Under the pieces are notes generated by a model. That model saw nothing but the letters and a program-made list of their open reading frames with translations. It ran no database searches and had not been told where the DNA came from. Positions 17,940 to 27,673 of a DNA stretch of 35,485 nucleotides are shown here, one piece after another. The DNA lies in the NCBI GenBank assembly GCA_037447655.1, contig JBBHKE010002131.1, positions 1 to 35,485 of the forward strand, given 5' to 3'. Made by a program: the position numbers and the translations under genes. The DNA comes from Zygnema cylindricum (Eukaryota; Streptophyta; Zygnematophyceae; Zygnematales; Zygnemataceae). Within the stretch, counting starts at the first letter, position 1; every line of letters begins with the position of its first letter.

Positions 17940-18550
17940 ATGACCATGTCTGGCCGTGCATCCTCGCCTCTTCTCCCTCGTTCACCTCCTCCACCTAAAT
18001 CTCGCACAAAATCCTCAACACCGATAGAATGTACCAGGTGTCATAACCATTTCGCGGTTGTTGCCAGTATTGCCGGACATACAAAGAGTTGTCAACAATT
18101 TTTGGCCCTAAATGACCCTTCCTTTAGTATCATTTCTTCCACAACACTCCTTTTCGTACCTACGAGCAAAGATTGGTCATTTGTACCCAATTTAGACATG
18201 CTTGGAGCTTATGATTCGAGGGCCCCCGTCCGCGTTTATACACCCAGATTTCGATGGCTTGCGTATTATCGTACAGGACGCCCTCCACCTTCCTTTGTCC
18301 CGTATTTATGCGTATCCCACGGATGTTGGAACTTGGCACCTCTTTTTCATGTTCTCACTTTGGGTTCTAGTCTTACCTGGCCGTGGCGGTGGTAGCGGGG
18401 CCCGAGAAACTATGGGTCGATGTCGACGATTCTTTCGAGGCGATTGGCGAGCCCTTCATGCCGAGCACGAGGATCGAGTTGCGAGTGCTTCTTTCACCAC
18501 GTCGTACATCTCGGAATTCAAATGTGCCATCCTCCTATCGTTGTGCGATT
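17940..18550 (+). pseudogene. Non-LTR element N-terminal region with zinc finger
   Basis: Starts at ATG 17940. A Pro/Ser-rich leader is followed by 'CTRCHNHFAVVASIAGHTKS' ending in Cys, a CX2CX12HX4C finger like the N-terminal DNA-binding fingers of R2-type elements. After a frameshift near 18200, 'GPPSAFIHPDFDGLRIIVQD' and 'LFFMFSLWVLVLPGRGGGSG' lead to 'RRFFRGDWRALHAEHEDR'. The Arg/Gly-rich stretch followed by G-D-W-R-x-L resembles the region ahead of reverse transcriptase in related plant elements (recalled, not searched). The region is cut at 18550 by solo LTR D. Confidence 0.65.
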
Positions 18551-19820
18551 TGTTGTTCTTTGGTCTAGAATAGACTGCAGAAGCGACCCAAACTATCAAC
18601 CGTAAAGCTAAGCAAATCTAATCGAATGAATAATCCTTTGAAATGAATGCCCTCCAAATAAGTGAATGCATTCCCAGATGCATTCCCAAAAAATCCCCAT
18701 TAGACACACCATAGGTCTCCCAAAAACACAGATTAGTCTACAAATCTGTGACCATTTCACACAGACCAAACACACAATAGGTTTGCAAATCTGCAGAAAG
18801 CCTAAGACCACCCTAGGACAAATGCATACACAGATGCATTAAACAACAAAACAAATACATGCACAAGGCATGATAAACAAACATAAATAACTTAAATAAT
18901 AACAATTAATGAATGCCATCCCACATAACCAAATGTATAATCAGATAATTAAATGTATCATATAAATGTATGACCAAATCGGTAACCTTAAATTACTACA
19001 GCTTTGGTCCCTACTTTTCTAACCACCATTAATTAATTCGCTTACGAAGCTCATAGCTATATATACACTTGTAAGCTGTCAGCCAGTCACGTAACTGTCA
19101 CTAAGTCCTATGTAGACGTAACACACTTCTACTACGAGTAAGTAAATCGTAAGCGTACACCTGAGAGTCAAACAATCATAAGCGTACATTTGTCAACAAG
19201 TACGACACTATACACACTAATTAAACTGTCGAAACCCTAAACCACTTAATTATAAGTCACACAATATAAAACATTTGTAAAATAGCGGCCGATGCCGTCC
19301 GCCGTCAAATGTAGCACAATCCACTTGCCAAAATGACACCGTACGATCCTAAAACCTTTCTGTACGGAACTGCGTCCACTTCAATAAATGCGGCTCGTCA
19401 CTTTCATTTCGAAATCTGTTTGTCATTATTATGATTCGTACGGCCAGCGTACAATGTGAAACACTTCGAATATTTCAAGTCGGATCGCTTTGCGATACGC
19501 CGTCCATTAATATCACGTATTCCGCGCCACTCAATCAATCTTTTATGTCCCTTTAAATCTATCCGTACATTTACTCCCCCAATTAATGGACCATGCGAGC
19601 CTCCACGCTACACTTGGTGAACATGTACGCACTAAAAACCGCGTATACACAAAACATCGCCCTTACACAAACTACTATGGCTGATAAGGCTGCTCTAGCT
19701 GCTCTGATATCAGTCAGCGCAGCTGCAATATTAGAGCAGCGCAACTGCGATGTCAGACTAGCACAACATGGCAGCATAACAACATAATATAGAGAGGACT
19801 AAAGGTTTTCAAAAACAACA
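18551..19820 (-). repeat. Solo LTR (element D) inserted in the non-LTR element
   Basis: Starts TGTTG at 18551 and ends CAACA at 19820, flanked by cgatt (18546-18550) and cgata (19821-19825), a one-mismatch 5-bp duplication. The reverse complement of its right half matches the 3' LTR of element E: 'tgttgttttt' at the terminus, 'tggaggctcg', 'attgggggag' and 'cggatcgc..gcgat'. It therefore belongs to the same family in the opposite orientation. No internal sequence is present, as expected after recombination between two LTRs. Confidence 0.75.
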
Positions 19821-20814
19821 CGATACATTTGGGCCGAGTTGGTGAGCTCTCTCGAGCCGTTCGGGCCCACCAATGCTTCTTTCACACAACGTCGTACATC
19901 TCGGATTTCAGATGTGCCATCTTCCTATCACCGTGGTGTACGTTTGGGTCGAGTTCGTGAGCTCTCTCGAGCGTTTCAGGCCCTCCAACCTTTTAATCCT
20001 GCTCCTCGAGCTGCTGCGACTGTTGAGATTCTCCGAGCTCGTCATTTGCCAACTCTTTCCCTTTAGTCCCCCTCTATTCACACTTTCGAGCCAACAAAGT
20101 GTTTTCTTTTGGATCGAGACTCTTTCATTAAAGCCCTTACGACTTCTGCACATCTTTCAGCAAGGGGTCATTCGGGCACTGTTTATGAGTTATTTCGTGA
20201 TGTTTTGCCTCAAGAATCTGGTGCTCGGGGCTTTGATATAATTTTTGTGGTATGTTCCCTTATTATGGCTGGCACTGTCCCTTCTCGTATTTGCGATCTC
20301 CTCACAGCCTCCCGCCTCGTGGCTGTCACCAAACCCAATGGGGAAATCCGTCTTATTGCAGTGGCCGAGGTATTGTACCAATTGGTGGCCCGTGCGATTT
20401 GCATCCAGCTCTAGCCCGCTTTCCATGATTATTTCTCTCCTCATCAGTTCGGAGTGGCAAACGGGAGGGGTTGTGAGGCCGTGGTCCACGGGATCCGAGC
20501 TTTTTTAGATGCCAATCCGGATCGGTTAGTCCTCCAGGTAGATGTTTCTAATGCCTTTAATATTATGGATCGGAATGCTAACTTTTCAGAGCTTTTGGTT
20601 GCACCTTCCCCGATTGTCTAAATATTTTCTTTTGTGAGAGCCTTTTATTCTCTGAGCAATATCCTCTCTTTCTCCACTGATGTTGGTTTGGTCCCACTTT
20701 CCTCCACGACTAGCACCCGTCAGGGAGATCCTCTTGGGGGCCCTTTGTTTGCTCTATCCCATTACCGCGCCCTCCGAGCTTCCGCATCTGCTTACCCTTC
20801 TTGCCTCTTCCCTT
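19821..20814 (+). pseudogene. Non-LTR reverse transcriptase, first part
   Basis: After the solo LTR, frames give 'RVRELSRAFQALQPFNPAPR' and then 'DRDSFIKALTTSAHLSARGH'. Fingers motifs follow: 'ASRLVAVTKPNGEIRLIAVA', 'FHDYFSPHQFGVANGRGCEA' and 'LVLQVDVSNAFNIMDR' (first catalytic Asp, about 20540). Next comes 'TRQGDPLGGPLFALSHYRAL', the conserved R-Q-G-D-P motif of non-LTR reverse transcriptases (about 20715-20770). Stops and shifts lie near 20065, 20412 and 20620. Element E interrupts the palm at 20814, just before the second catalytic motif. Confidence 0.85.
19831..20060. repeat. 115-bp tandem duplication inside the non-LTR element
   Basis: 'gggccgagttggtgagctct' at 19831 recurs as 'gggtcgagttcgtgagctct' at 19946. 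The segment between ('cgtcgtacatctcgga') also recurs upstream at about 18498. It predates or accompanied insertion of solo LTR D. Confidence 0.7.
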
Positions 20815-20876
20815 TGTTGTTTGTAAAATTAGATTCGTGCGTACAGGACATTTTTTGTGCGTAACTACTAAGTGGG

Positions 20877-21705
20877 TTTAAGAGCGCAACCGGGAACACT
20901 GAGAGAATATGTAACGGGAAAATGGGGAGACTTGAGCGACGTATCAGGAAACTTTTTGAGAATTTGGTACAGTAGCTTCAGTAACATACATATAAGGAAA
21001 TGGATGGCGTGGAAGTATCTAACAGGGAGAATGTGCAACAATTGTTTGATAAAAGTGTGTAGAAAATAGATTTTCAACAAATCTGATAACATGGCTTAGT
21101 GACGATTACGAGTGGAAATTCGGATTTACAGGAGAGTGTTATAGCATTAGTAAAGGGACAGTCTGGCGTTTATGGCAGAGGGGGAGCTGTTACAGGACGA
21201 ATTTTCCAAGGTGGCATTTTTCACGAAGGCAAAGGATGGGAAACGGCGACGTCACCATAAGCAGTGTTGATGTGTTGGTCTTGCTAAATTTTTGAATGAT
21301 GAGTAGTGAAGGTTGTGAAAGAGAATTTTTAATCTCTAAATATTTCTACTTTCTTATTTTTGTTGGAGAAGATATATCTGCATACAGAATGGACTTCAGA
21401 GTCTAAAGCTTTAGGGGAGTGTTGAGTTTGAAAGTTGTAGTCTCAGTAGATGAGGTTGTGAAGAAGAAGTTAAGGGTAAAAAGGAGCGGCTGCTAGGGCT
21501 GCAATGTCAAAAAAACGCAGCATGACAACATAGAAGTACAGGCTGCATAATTTATTCGTACTGGGTTGCGATGTCGAAATTAGCGCAGCATAGCAATACA
21601 CGTTGCACTTTTACTGCGCTCCGATATCGAACTAGCGCAGCGTAGCAACATAGCATTACACGCTGCATATTTTTCTGAGTGCACGAAACTAAATTTTTAG
21701 GGGAG
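20877..21705 (+). other. Internal region of element E
   Basis: About 830 bp without a recognisable protein domain. A frame near 21095-21255 gives 'VTITSGNSDLQESVIALVKG', which I do not recognise. A second polypurine-plus-LTR-start ('ttaggggag' then TGTTGAGTTTG) occurs at about 21410-21430, suggesting an earlier tandem LTR junction. Three degenerate units related to 'gcgatgtcgaaattagcgca' follow. Confidence 0.55.
21499..21690. repeat. Degenerate 53-66 bp repeats with GCGCAGC words in element E
   Basis: Units begin at about 21499 ('gctgcaatgtc'), 21565 ('gttgcgatgtcg') and 21618 ('gctccgatatcg'). Each is followed by a cgcagcat/cgcagcgt word and a tail resembling 'tacacgctgca'. A related block lies in solo LTR D at about 19706-19790. 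Confidence 0.65.
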
Positions 21706-22685
21706 TGTTGTTTTGAAATGTTAGTTTCGTGGGTACGAGACATTTTGTGCGTAACTGCTAAGTGGATTTAATATGGAGGCTCGAATAGATTCACGGATTG
21801 GGGGAGCGAACTTACGGATAAAATTAAAGTGGCGTGAATAGGCACTAACAAATAGATGGCGGATCGCGAAGCGATCCGATATGGAATAAACCAAGTATTG
21901 AAATATGAGCCGCCGGTACGGTGGAGCTGCGACGCAGTTAAGTCAACACAACTGCGGCTATTTTCATGATCCGTACGGACAGCGCAGCCAGCGCAGCTGC
22001 AGAAAATATGAATAGGATAGATTTTGAGTAATGATGATTGTACGTTAGTGGTAGCTTAGTAGTTGTTTAGCGGTAGCTTGGTTTTTCTGACATACGAAGA
22101 TTGCGGAGATGTCGGTGTAAATATTCTGTACAACAGAGGTTTATCCTTTTGGCTAATTAGTTTATTAGAGTAGATAGAGTACGGTTGGTATGCCTCCGTA
22201 CAGTTAGTAGTGAACTTTATGAGTATAACTTGCAGGACTTAGATTATTTTTTTGTATCGCAGTCAAGTATTATCAAAGCAATGGTAGATTTTTTTCTACA
22301 TCTTTGACCTGTTGGTGTGATCACTCTGTTTAGTGATTTCATGTGAAACTCTGTGGAGTTTTTCTAAGATAGAGAATATATATGTGCGTTAAGTTTCATT
22401 CTATTTAGGTATCTCTGTAAGATTCTATGAGTAGTCTAAGTGGTTAGTTTGTGAATGTCTTAGCTGTTTTTGTGAAACTCTGGAACTTATATCATCTAGA
22501 TTCCTTCGTGGATTTGATTGTAACTTTGGTATCTTATAGTGTCTATAGTATAATGCTTATTGGTGTAGTTTGAGGAGATTTTGTGTATTGTGGAGCAATC
22601 TGTGCTGTGTGAAACATAGCTGTTTGAGGGGTAGTCCGTGGTGCTTTTGAGAGTAATCCATGGCTGAAATAGGCTATGGACAACA
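21706..22685 (+). repeat. 3' LTR of element E
   Basis: 980 bp from TGTTG to CAACA, preceded by a polypurine tract. It contains a perfect 8-bp stem hairpin with GAA loop (cggatcgc-gaa-gcgatccg) at 21860-21878, conserved with one change in solo LTR D (19481-19499). Confidence 0.85.
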
Positions 22686-24323
22686 CCCTTCAGTTGCGCA
22701 TGACACACACATTATAGGTCCTTCAGACCAAGTTATACCGGCCTATAACTTTTTCAAGGCTCGCTTGGCCAAACTCAATCTTTCGGTCTAACCCACTAAG
22801 GGCGTTGTTTGGTCCCCACGTCCTATTCCTCCTCCTTTCACTCCCCCTCCTGGTTTCCAAACTCCTCTTTCCAAAGGCATTCGTGTGTTGGGTTGTCCCC
22901 TTGGTTCTGAACCATACGTCAAAAAATTCCTCGATTCCGCATTTTAGACAGATTTGTCCCACGTGGACGACCTTCCTCACCTTTCTGATCCCCAAGTGGC
23001 CTTTGCGCTTCTGACACGATGTTTCCCCCACCGGCCATTCTACCTTACTCGCACTTCCCCTCCTACCCCATCCTTTGTGTCCTCACTTTCTACATTCGAT
23101 GATCGCCTTATGGATGTCCTCCACACTTTGTTGGGTCGTGGAGCTTTTGATCGCGAGTTTGGCCTGTGGCACTCATCAAAGCCTCTCTTCCTATCTGGGC
23201 TGGCGGTTTGGGTTTACTCTCGACGGCGCATGTGACTCCAGCATCCTATTTGGGAAGTTGGTGCCTTGTTTCTTCCACTATTGTCACTTGTATTTTGGCT
23301 GGGGAAGCTCGTATTCTTGAGGGCGTGGTTCCCCGTCTCTCAGATAGTGAGCTCGCCTTCCAACGGTCCCTTTTGGATACATCACGTTCTCTTAATCCGG
23401 CCGCAATCGAGGACATGCGGATGTTTTCCACTCTTGTTACGACATCAGTTGCGCGTGTTCAGGAATCCATTTCTGATCGGGTTGTCGCCGCTATTAAATC
23501 CGAGCTTCTCGAGGCGCTTACTTTCGATTCTTCGCGTGCACGCTTTTTGTCTTCTGGCGGACCTGGCTCTGGAGCTTAACTATTTGGCTGTCCCTATCTT
23601 GTCCACTCTTCGTTTCACCTCGGCTCAGTTCACAACAACCCTTAGGTTCCAACTTGGCCTCCCTCACCCACCTTTGCTTGGCTCACTTGTTTGCTCTTGT
23701 AGACACGTTCTCGAGCGCGACGGGGTCCATTTGTTTCGTTGCTCCTATGGGGGCGAGTTGATTCAAGCGCACGACACGATTCGAGACATTATCCCTACTA
23801 TCGCTTATGAAGGCTGTTTTTATGTTCGTCGAGAAATCTCTCACATTATTCCTTCGCGTCGGATTGACTTTGTATTACTTCATGGTGCGCGTCGTACATT
23901 TGGTGACATTGTTTTGGCGAACCCTACATCAACTACAGTCGTCAACCAAGCGGCTCGGCATGCGAGAGTGGCCGCTGGTGACGCGGCTAAATGGAAGGAG
24001 CGTCATTATGCCTGTCGCGAGGCTATGGATGGCTTCATTCCGATGGCGGTCGAGATATTTGGTTATTTAGGTGTGGCTTTGGATGAGTTTTTCTGTACTT
24101 GTGGTCGACGCTTGTTCAAGAGGCGGGGACTTGGGAGCCCTTCTGTTTTAGTCCTTACTTCTTCTTTTTCGTCAACGTTTTTCCGTGGCCCTACAACGGG
24201 TGTTGGCTTCTATATTATTTCGATCGTCTATTGCAGTTATGGATCAACGACGTGTTCCAGAACTTCCTCCTCGTGCTCCGTCCGGATTCGGGGGCTTACG
24301 TGGTTGCTCTCCGTAGATTTTTA
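22686..24323 (+). pseudogene. Non-LTR element: end of reverse transcriptase, CCHC finger and restriction-like endonuclease
   Basis: Directly after element E the frame reads 'SVAHDTHIIGPSD', the reverse transcriptase active-site strand (A-D-D becoming A-H-D). 'KGIRVLGCPLGSEPYVKKFL' (about 22880) and 'SLPIWAGGLGLLSTAHVTPA' (about 23185) are the thumb and downstream regions. The 23266-24324 frame has the finger 'CSCRHVLERDGVHLFRC', then 'HDTIRD', 'RRIDFVLLHG' and 'FGDIVLANPTS', consistent with the R-H-D and D...D core of PD-(D/E)XK endonucleases in R2-type elements. This nuclease nicks target DNA to prime reverse transcription. The first active-site Asp appears lost and stops are present. Confidence 0.78.
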
Positions 24324-24634
24324 ATTATGTTGGGAGTTTTTTTGGATGCGTGCATAGTTGTCCTATTCGTACGGATTTGGACTTTTTTCCAGAAACTACG
24401 TAGTATTCGCGAATTTTATATATTTCGTAAAATTCGTTTAAATTTCGCTGCAAGGAAAAATGTACGGAATTTAAAAAAAATAGACGTTGCACTAATTGCG
24501 CGGCCGAAGTTTGATTTTTTTTAGAAAGGACCTCTCTGAAGAGGAATTTGCCATTGAAGATGCAATAGAAGCGGCCAGTAAAGGTACCATTGGAACCGCC
24601 TTTGAAGCTTTCGCGGACCTCACCATAAGCATCC

Positions 24635-26078
24635 ATGCCTAAAACTCACGGAATAGAGTGGGATTATGTTAAGGCTCCAGACGGGGGGCTACTTGGAAAC
24701 AACCGAATATTATTCGTATCTACTACAACTTCGTATACAATGGTCAAACAACAAGGATTAGAAACCACTTTATTGGGAATGTGAAAAGTGGAGGAATTAG
24801 AGCTTGCCATTTATGTCCGGACGAGGTGAAAGAGGAGTTTACTTTATCGAAAACTGAGAGAACTTCTCATGGCTCTCAGAAACGTGTCATATCTGATTTG
24901 GATGATCTCACCGAGTGTCCTGGTGGATCTAGCCATAGTAGTAAGGTGCAAGGTGTTCAAACAAAAATAACGAAATTAATTGATATGCAAAACAAAAAAG
25001 AGGTTGATGTAGCATGGGCTAAGGCTTTCTTTGCCAACGCCTAGCCGTTCGGACTATTAGATGACCCCTATTTTAAGGCAGCAGTGAAGAAGACCGGGGA
25101 GATAGGGGGTTCTTACAAGTTACCTCACCGCAATGCCATGAGAACTCGTCTCTTGGCAGAGACAAAGGCAACAATAAAACAAGACTTGAGGAGCTACGTG
25201 AAGACGTTAGAAGCCACTAGTGCCTCGATCACATCAGATGGATGGACAGTAGTTGATGACACGCCTCTCATTAACATTATAGCTGTCACCCCCAAGGGTG
25301 ACATGTGTCTCACGGCGGAAGACACTAGCGGGAAAATTAAGGATGCTGGTTACGTTTGTAAGGTGTTAGAGAAGGGAGTTATTGCGGTAGGGGTCGAGAA
25401 TGTGGTGCAAGTTGTGTCAGATTCTGCCCTTGTGAATAAGGCTGCAGAGTCTCTGCTCGTGAGTAAATACCCTTCGATCACCTGAACGCCATGCGCTCCC
25501 CACGTATTGGACTTACTGTTGGAGGATTGGGGCAAGTTACCATTTATTTCAACACTTGTCCGAGAGGCAAAAGAGGTGCTGAAATTTATTACCAAACATA
25601 ACATGAGTTCTGCCATGTTCAAAAAAATCTCTGCACTTCGGTTGTTGAAACCTGGAGAGACAAGGTTTGCGACAAATTTCATCATGCTCCAAAGATTTTT
25701 ACATGTGAAGGACAACTAGGAGTGCTTAATGTTTGATGACAGTTAGAAGCACTGGATGGGTAAGGCTACATACAAGATCGAGGGGCTAAAGATTAAAGAT
25801 CACATTTTGAGCCTAACGTTTTAGACGAGAGTGACGGAGGCTGTGGCAGTTTCAAAGCCGGTGGTGTGGCTAATGAGGGAGTGTGACAAAGGGGCCCTGA
25901 ACGTGGGAAAGGTTTATTAGGGTTTTTAACCGTTGGTCAGTTTTTGCAGAAGTTATCCATCGATGGAGGTGAAAGAAATTATGAAGTCATACAGGCATTG
26001 GAAGAACTGAAAACATCGTTCATGGGCAGATGGGAGATGGCCCATAGTCCCATGTATACCGCCGGCTTTGCACTCCTT
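24635..26078 (+). pseudogene. hAT transposase, N-terminal and central part (BED-like and DUF659)
   Basis: Starts at ATG 24635 ('MPKTHGIEWDYVKAPDGG'), the first half of a BED-type zinc finger. After a frameshift it continues as 'TRIRNHFIGNVKSGGIRACH'; the first Cys pair is not seen. The DUF659 catalytic core lies at 25084-25485, with 'SASITSDGWTVVDDTPLINI' (first Asp) and 'VVSDSALVNKAAESLL' (second Asp). 'PHVLDLLLEDWGKLP' and 'LKPGETRFATNFIMLQRFLH' follow at 25507-25719. After more stops comes 'MAHSPMYTAGFAL', where element C interrupts. Stops lie near 25042, 25483, 25717, 25744 and 25828. This family cuts and pastes DNA with 8-bp duplications. Confidence 0.88.
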
Positions 26079-27126
26079 TGAAACTCTAAGACCTCCATAA
26101 GTCCTCAAAGTGGACAGCTTCCAAGAAGCCTCTAGGATAACCCTGACCCCTTTGTGTTTCAGCAAAAATAACTGTCACCTTGACAGACAAAAACTCTGAC
26201 CAACTTCACCCCTGTGAAGACAAGACTCCCCTGAGTCGATAGTAAAAAGAATCTCTGAATTTGCTCCCCTGAGCAGTAAGTTATGGAGGGTCAAAGTTGA
26301 CCTTTTGTACAGAAGCTCTGTGGGAGAGAGGGTCCTATCTTCTAATTTTTCTAAGTCATATCTCTCTCACAGACTCTATCTACTGATGTACGGAACCAAT
26401 CAGATTACAGTTCCGTACGAAAAAGTACAGCTGCCGGTGTACTTTATGTTCGGACACTGTACGACATGGCCTAAATGTCGACACGTGGTATGTCCGGATT
26501 CGCTCCTTTAATCCTCGGAGATGCCGCGCTCCAATGTAACATCGCCACGTGTCATCCGATGTGGCGATACCCACAAACTGCCGAATTCTTCTTCCGCGAT
26601 CTCGGCGCTAATTCCGGCCGTCCGATTAAACTCGTATTTGATCGTAGCCGTAATAAATACATGCGCGGTATTTGTTTCGCTTACGAAATCTATGCGCGGT
26701 ATTGATTTCTTATCCGTACCGCAATTCGTACTTTTACATACCAGATCTATGTATCCCGTTAACAATTATAGTTAAATGATATATCTTACGAATTATTGTT
26801 TAATTAATTATCGTACTATATAATGCGTAATACTACTTCTAGACTTAACGGCTAAGGCTACCGGCTAATTACTATCTGTCGGCCGGCAGGTACCAGGATC
26901 AAATCCAGTGACCGGCATATACCTTATAGTTAATTATCCCCTAACTAGTATAAATTTCCCATAAACCTCAGGATAGCCTAGGTAGCCATGGCTCTAGCTT
27001 CCTCTCCAATTTCTCAGTGACTGCGACAAGTTTGAGAGTTTGGAGAGAGAAGTTAGAGGTAGACTCCCTCGGCTTCTTTATTTCTATTCAGACCTAGAAA
27101 ATACTTTAAAACCATTAATTTCTACA
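26079..27126 (-). repeat. 3' LTR of copia element C
   Basis: 1048 bp, TG at 26079 and CA at 27126, nearly identical to 31480-32593 apart from one 66-bp copy-number difference. A box-A/box-B tRNA-like block is at 26841-26916 on the plus strand. An 8-bp inverted repeat atcgccac/gtggcgat at 26541-26568 encloses a G-box-like ccacgtgtca. Confidence 0.95.
26841..26916 (+). other. tRNA-like block with Pol III box motifs in LTR C
   Basis: 'gacttaacggctaaggc' resembles a tRNA D arm/box A and 'ggatcaaatcc' at 26896-26906 fits the box B consensus GWTCRANNC. A matching block is in the other LTR (32242-32318) and a diverged one in LTR A (about 3921-3990). It reads antisense to the element. It does not fold into a convincing cloverleaf, so it is a tRNA-derived or convergent promoter-like sequence. 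Confidence 0.45.
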
Positions 27127-27143
27127 CTCCCCTTATTTTCTAG
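27127..27143 (-). other. Polypurine tract of copia element C
   Basis: The minus strand reads ctagaaaataaggggag, directly before the 3' LTR TG. The pol stop codon (TAG, complement 27142..27140) sits at its upstream edge, so coding sequence ends exactly where the tract starts. Confidence 0.9.
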
Positions 27144-27661
27144 TCAATCTTTAATTTCGGACCACACTTCTCGCTGCAAAAAATTAGCTTAGGGGAAGGC
27201 ACAGGTTTGGTCATCATATCTGCTACCATCTCACTATCTGGTCGGTACTCTAAACTGATTATTTTATTTTCTACTTTCTCTCTAACAAAGCTGAGTCTGA
27301 TGTCCATGTGTTTGGCTTTAAAATGATGTTTAGGATTGGCAGAAATAGCAATTGCTGCCTGATTATCACAAAATATTTTATGCACACCACTCCTAAGATG
27401 ACCAAGCTCACGAAGCAAAGACTTGACCCACATCAATTCTTTTACAGCAGAACAAGAGGCCATATACTCAGCCTCCATGGTGGACTGAGCAATAACCTTT
27501 TGCTGTTTGTTACTCCAACAGCAAGCCCCATCACCCACATATAATACATATCTAGAAGTGCATCTCCTCATCGGAGCATCACCATAACTGGAATCACTCC
27601 AAGTAGTGATGTCAGTATTTTCCCCACCCAAATGCAGCCATAGATCCCTAGTTCCTATCAA
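27140..27661 (-). pseudogene. Copia element C RNase H
   Basis: C-terminal RNase H domain of Pol: 'DITTWSDSSYGDAPMRRCTS' (first Asp region), 'WSNKQQKVIAQSTMEAEYMA' (Glu) and 'KIFCDNQAAIAISANPKHHF' (Asp), then 'HMDIRLSFVREKVENKIISL' and 'MVADMMTKPVPSPK', all copia landmarks. It is separated from reverse transcriptase by a single stop ('WEAAN' stop 'VLRYLIG'), otherwise co-linear and in the same frame. Ends in TAG next to the polypurine tract. Confidence 0.92.
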
Positions 27662-27673
27662 GTATCTAAGGAC

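Larger units (their letters stand above)
20815..22685 (+). mobile_element. Small LTR element E inserted in the reverse transcriptase
   Basis: Begins TGTTGT at 20815, ends CAACA at 22685, with a perfect 5-bp target duplication ccctt (20810-20814 and 22686-22690). The first roughly 60 bp match the start of the 3' LTR (21706 on), after which the 5' LTR is truncated and about 830 bp of internal DNA follows. A polypurine tract 'aaatttttaggggag' at 21691-21705 precedes the 3' LTR, giving plus orientation. No gag or pol domain is recognisable in the internal part, so this is a non-autonomous, rearranged element. Confidence 0.85.
17940..24323 (+). mobile_element. Non-LTR retrotransposon with restriction-like endonuclease, interrupted by D and E
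   Basis: Domain order: N-terminal zinc finger (about 18029-18095), reverse transcriptase (19960-20814 continuing at 22686), CCHC finger (about 23697-23740) and a restriction-like endonuclease (23760-24060). RT followed by CCHC and endonuclease is the R2-type layout, unlike LINEs with an N-terminal apurinic endonuclease. Bases 18551-19820 (solo LTR) and 20815-22685 (LTR element) are later insertions. Frameshifts and stops are frequent. Poly-A or target duplications at the ends were not identified, so the boundaries are those of the coding region. Confidence 0.75.

Noticed and set aside
24325-24636. Minus-strand open frame of 103 codons
   Set aside because: No recognisable motif; it overlaps the hAT end and first exon region and reads AT-rich non-coding DNA.
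26475-26775. Overlapping open frames on both strands, repeated at 31876-32176
   Set aside because: Conserved only because both lie in the two LTRs of element C. They contain promoter-like sequence and no protein motif.
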